From a virus: a DNA stretch of 30,771 nt. The translations under genes and the position numbers were made by a program. This document shows, one piece after another, positions 30,261 through 30,771 of this stretch. A model generated the notes under the pieces. The model was given only the letters and a program-made list of their open reading frames with translations, had not been told where the DNA came from and searched no databases. How positions within the stretch are numbered: position 1 is the stretch's first letter; each line of letters opens with the position of its first letter. The stretch spans positions 1 to 30,771 of the IMG/VR virus record IMGVR_UViG_3300031839_001069. One strand, written 5' to 3'.

Positions 30261-30449
30261 TTATTGAGCGTCTTGGTTTTCTGTGTGTTCCAGTGCCAAG
30301 TCTTGTGCTTCATCATATACACCTTCACCGATCCGTGAAAGGAGTTCTTTGATATATTCTTCTTTGCTTGCCGGTGTGTGGCCTTCAAAGGAGTTGAGGT
30401 AGTCATTGTAAGATGCGTTTAAAGTTGAAATGAATTGTTGAATTGTCAT
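30261..30449 (-). CDS. Hypothetical early protein, 62 aa
   Basis: Starts MTIQQFISTLNASYNDYLNS behind AAGGAGAT. It is acidic and helical, with a final EHTENQDAQ tail; residues about 28-55 form a Glu/Lys/Leu-rich helix. P3 lies 31 bases upstream and P2 directly downstream. No domain recognised. Confidence 0.75.
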   Translation of the reverse strand: MTIQQFISTLNASYNDYLNSFEGHTPASKEEYIKELLSRIGEGVYDEAQDLALEHTENQDAQ

Positions 30450-30479
30450 ATTATCTCCTTGTGTTGTATTGACATTATT

Positions 30480-30508
30480 ATTATACCACTAAAGTTTATT
30501 GGTTGCAC
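30480..30508 (-). promoter_or_regulatory. Early promoter P3 (GTGCAA-17-TATAAT)
   Basis: GTGCAA at 30508-30503 and TATAAT at 30485-30480, 17 bases apart. The 17-bp element found upstream of P1 (AAACACGGGTAGGTAAA) lies 17 bases upstream here too. Confidence 0.75.
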
Positions 30509-30525
30509 TTTATGTATTATTTTTA

Positions 30526-30542
30526 TTTACCTACCCGTGTTT
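30526..30542 (-). promoter_or_regulatory. Shared 17-bp element upstream of P3
   Basis: Identical to 413-429. It ends the 60-aa gene (codons Asn-Thr-Gly-Arg-stop), while in the other copy the same bases are read in another frame. Its fixed place upstream of the -35 boxes argues for a regulatory site. Confidence 0.55.
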
Positions 30543-30709
30543 ATGTATTTGACTGCTTGAAGGAATAGACTGTGCCAGTCGTCCATTGTGAGAATGGGTA
30601 TGTTTTGCATGTATTCCCATACTTCATCAGGAACCGGTTGTCCTATGTATTCTTCGAAGTCTGATCGGTTTAAATTGAGTGATGCGTTTTCTAGATATTG
30701 TTTAGACAT
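30527..30709 (-). CDS. Hypothetical early protein, 60 aa
   Basis: The complete copy of the gene seen in part at 1-121. It starts MSKQYLENASLNLNRSDFEE behind AGGAGAA and ends VKYINTGR. It is acidic with a hydrophobic/aromatic C-terminal helix (MDDWHSLFLQAVKYI). On the circular map it follows the 69-aa gene by two bases and shares promoter P1. Function unknown. Confidence 0.82.
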   Translation of the reverse strand: MSKQYLENASLNLNRSDFEEYIGQPVPDEVWEYMQNIPILTMDDWHSLFLQAVKYINTGR

Positions 30710-30771
30710 TGTTATTCTCCTATTTCAACATTTTCAATGTAGCAGTCGTCTTCTTGTCGATTGCAGTCAAC
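30589..30771. repeat. Right copy of 183-bp terminal redundancy
   Basis: Partner of 1-183, offset 30,588. The four differences (30593, 30635, 30656, 30739) are silent third-codon changes in the two genes covered. Marks the join of a circular map. Confidence 0.95.
30712..30771 (-). CDS. Partial copy of the 69-aa hypothetical protein (3' end)
   Basis: The last 19 codons and stop of the gene found complete at 124-333, cut by the window edge. One silent difference (a Tyr codon). It shows again that the window closes on itself. Confidence 0.8.
   Translation of the reverse strand, partial: VDCNRQEDDCYIENVEIGE

Overview
The window looks like an essentially complete genome of a small tailed bacteriophage, most likely short-tailed (podovirus-like), assembled from a circular or terminally redundant molecule. 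The first 183 bases and the last 183 bases are the same sequence with four substitutions, which gives a unit genome of about 30,588 bp. Every well-supported gene lies on the minus strand, so the genome reads as one unidirectional map from high to low coordinates. The base composition is AT-rich. The mix of a T7-like ejection set with small basic proteins is what I would expect from a marine phage, but the host cannot be read from the sequence. No RNA polymerase, DNA polymerase, helicase, primase, integrase, tRNA or endolysin was recognised.

Region by region, in the direction of transcription. (1) 30.7-29.2 kb: very small early-type genes of unknown function, each behind its own promoter. Four promoters share an RTGYAA hexamer, exactly 17 bases, then TATAAT, and a strong hairpin terminator sits in the middle. 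(2) 29.2-28.9 kb: a structured leader with a TTGTAA-18-TGATATAAT promoter, probably the start of the packaging and virion operon. (3) 28.9-21.8 kb: a sigma-region-4-like HTH protein, two small proteins in the small-terminase position, large terminase (TTG start), portal, a Met/Asp/Glu-rich head protein, scaffold, major capsid, and a decoration protein followed by a GC-rich terminator. (4) 21.7-15.7 kb: tail adaptor, tail nozzle/hub and three fibre-like proteins. (5) 15.6-7.3 kb: three ejection-type proteins of 197, 683 and 1889 aa, matching the order of T7 gp14/gp15/gp16, with a very large last member. (6) 7.3-6.2 kb: six overlapping mini-genes encoding four lysine-rich proteins, a 17-aa five-cysteine peptide and a 47-aa single-span membrane protein. 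(7) 6.2-4.0 kb: three fibre-like proteins and a holin-like protein, then a terminator. (8) 3.9-2.7 kb: a candidate PD-(D/E)XK nuclease flanked by 10-bp repeats and by about 0.5 kb of extremely AT-rich non-coding DNA, with an inverted pair of GGCCGT doublets (a candidate origin). (9) 2.7-0.1 kb: an overlapping operon of small proteins ending in an MT-A70 adenine methyltransferase and a 51-aa protein, running back into the early promoter zone.

How it works together (inference): transcription probably uses host RNA polymerase, because the promoters are sigma-70-like and no phage polymerase is present. Replication would depend on host enzymes, with the nuclease and AT-rich region as the only visible replication-related candidates. 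The methyltransferase may protect or mark the DNA. The most unusual parts are the shared promoter architecture with a frame-independent upstream sequence, the basic/Cys-rich mini-gene cluster and the AT-rich inverted-repeat region.
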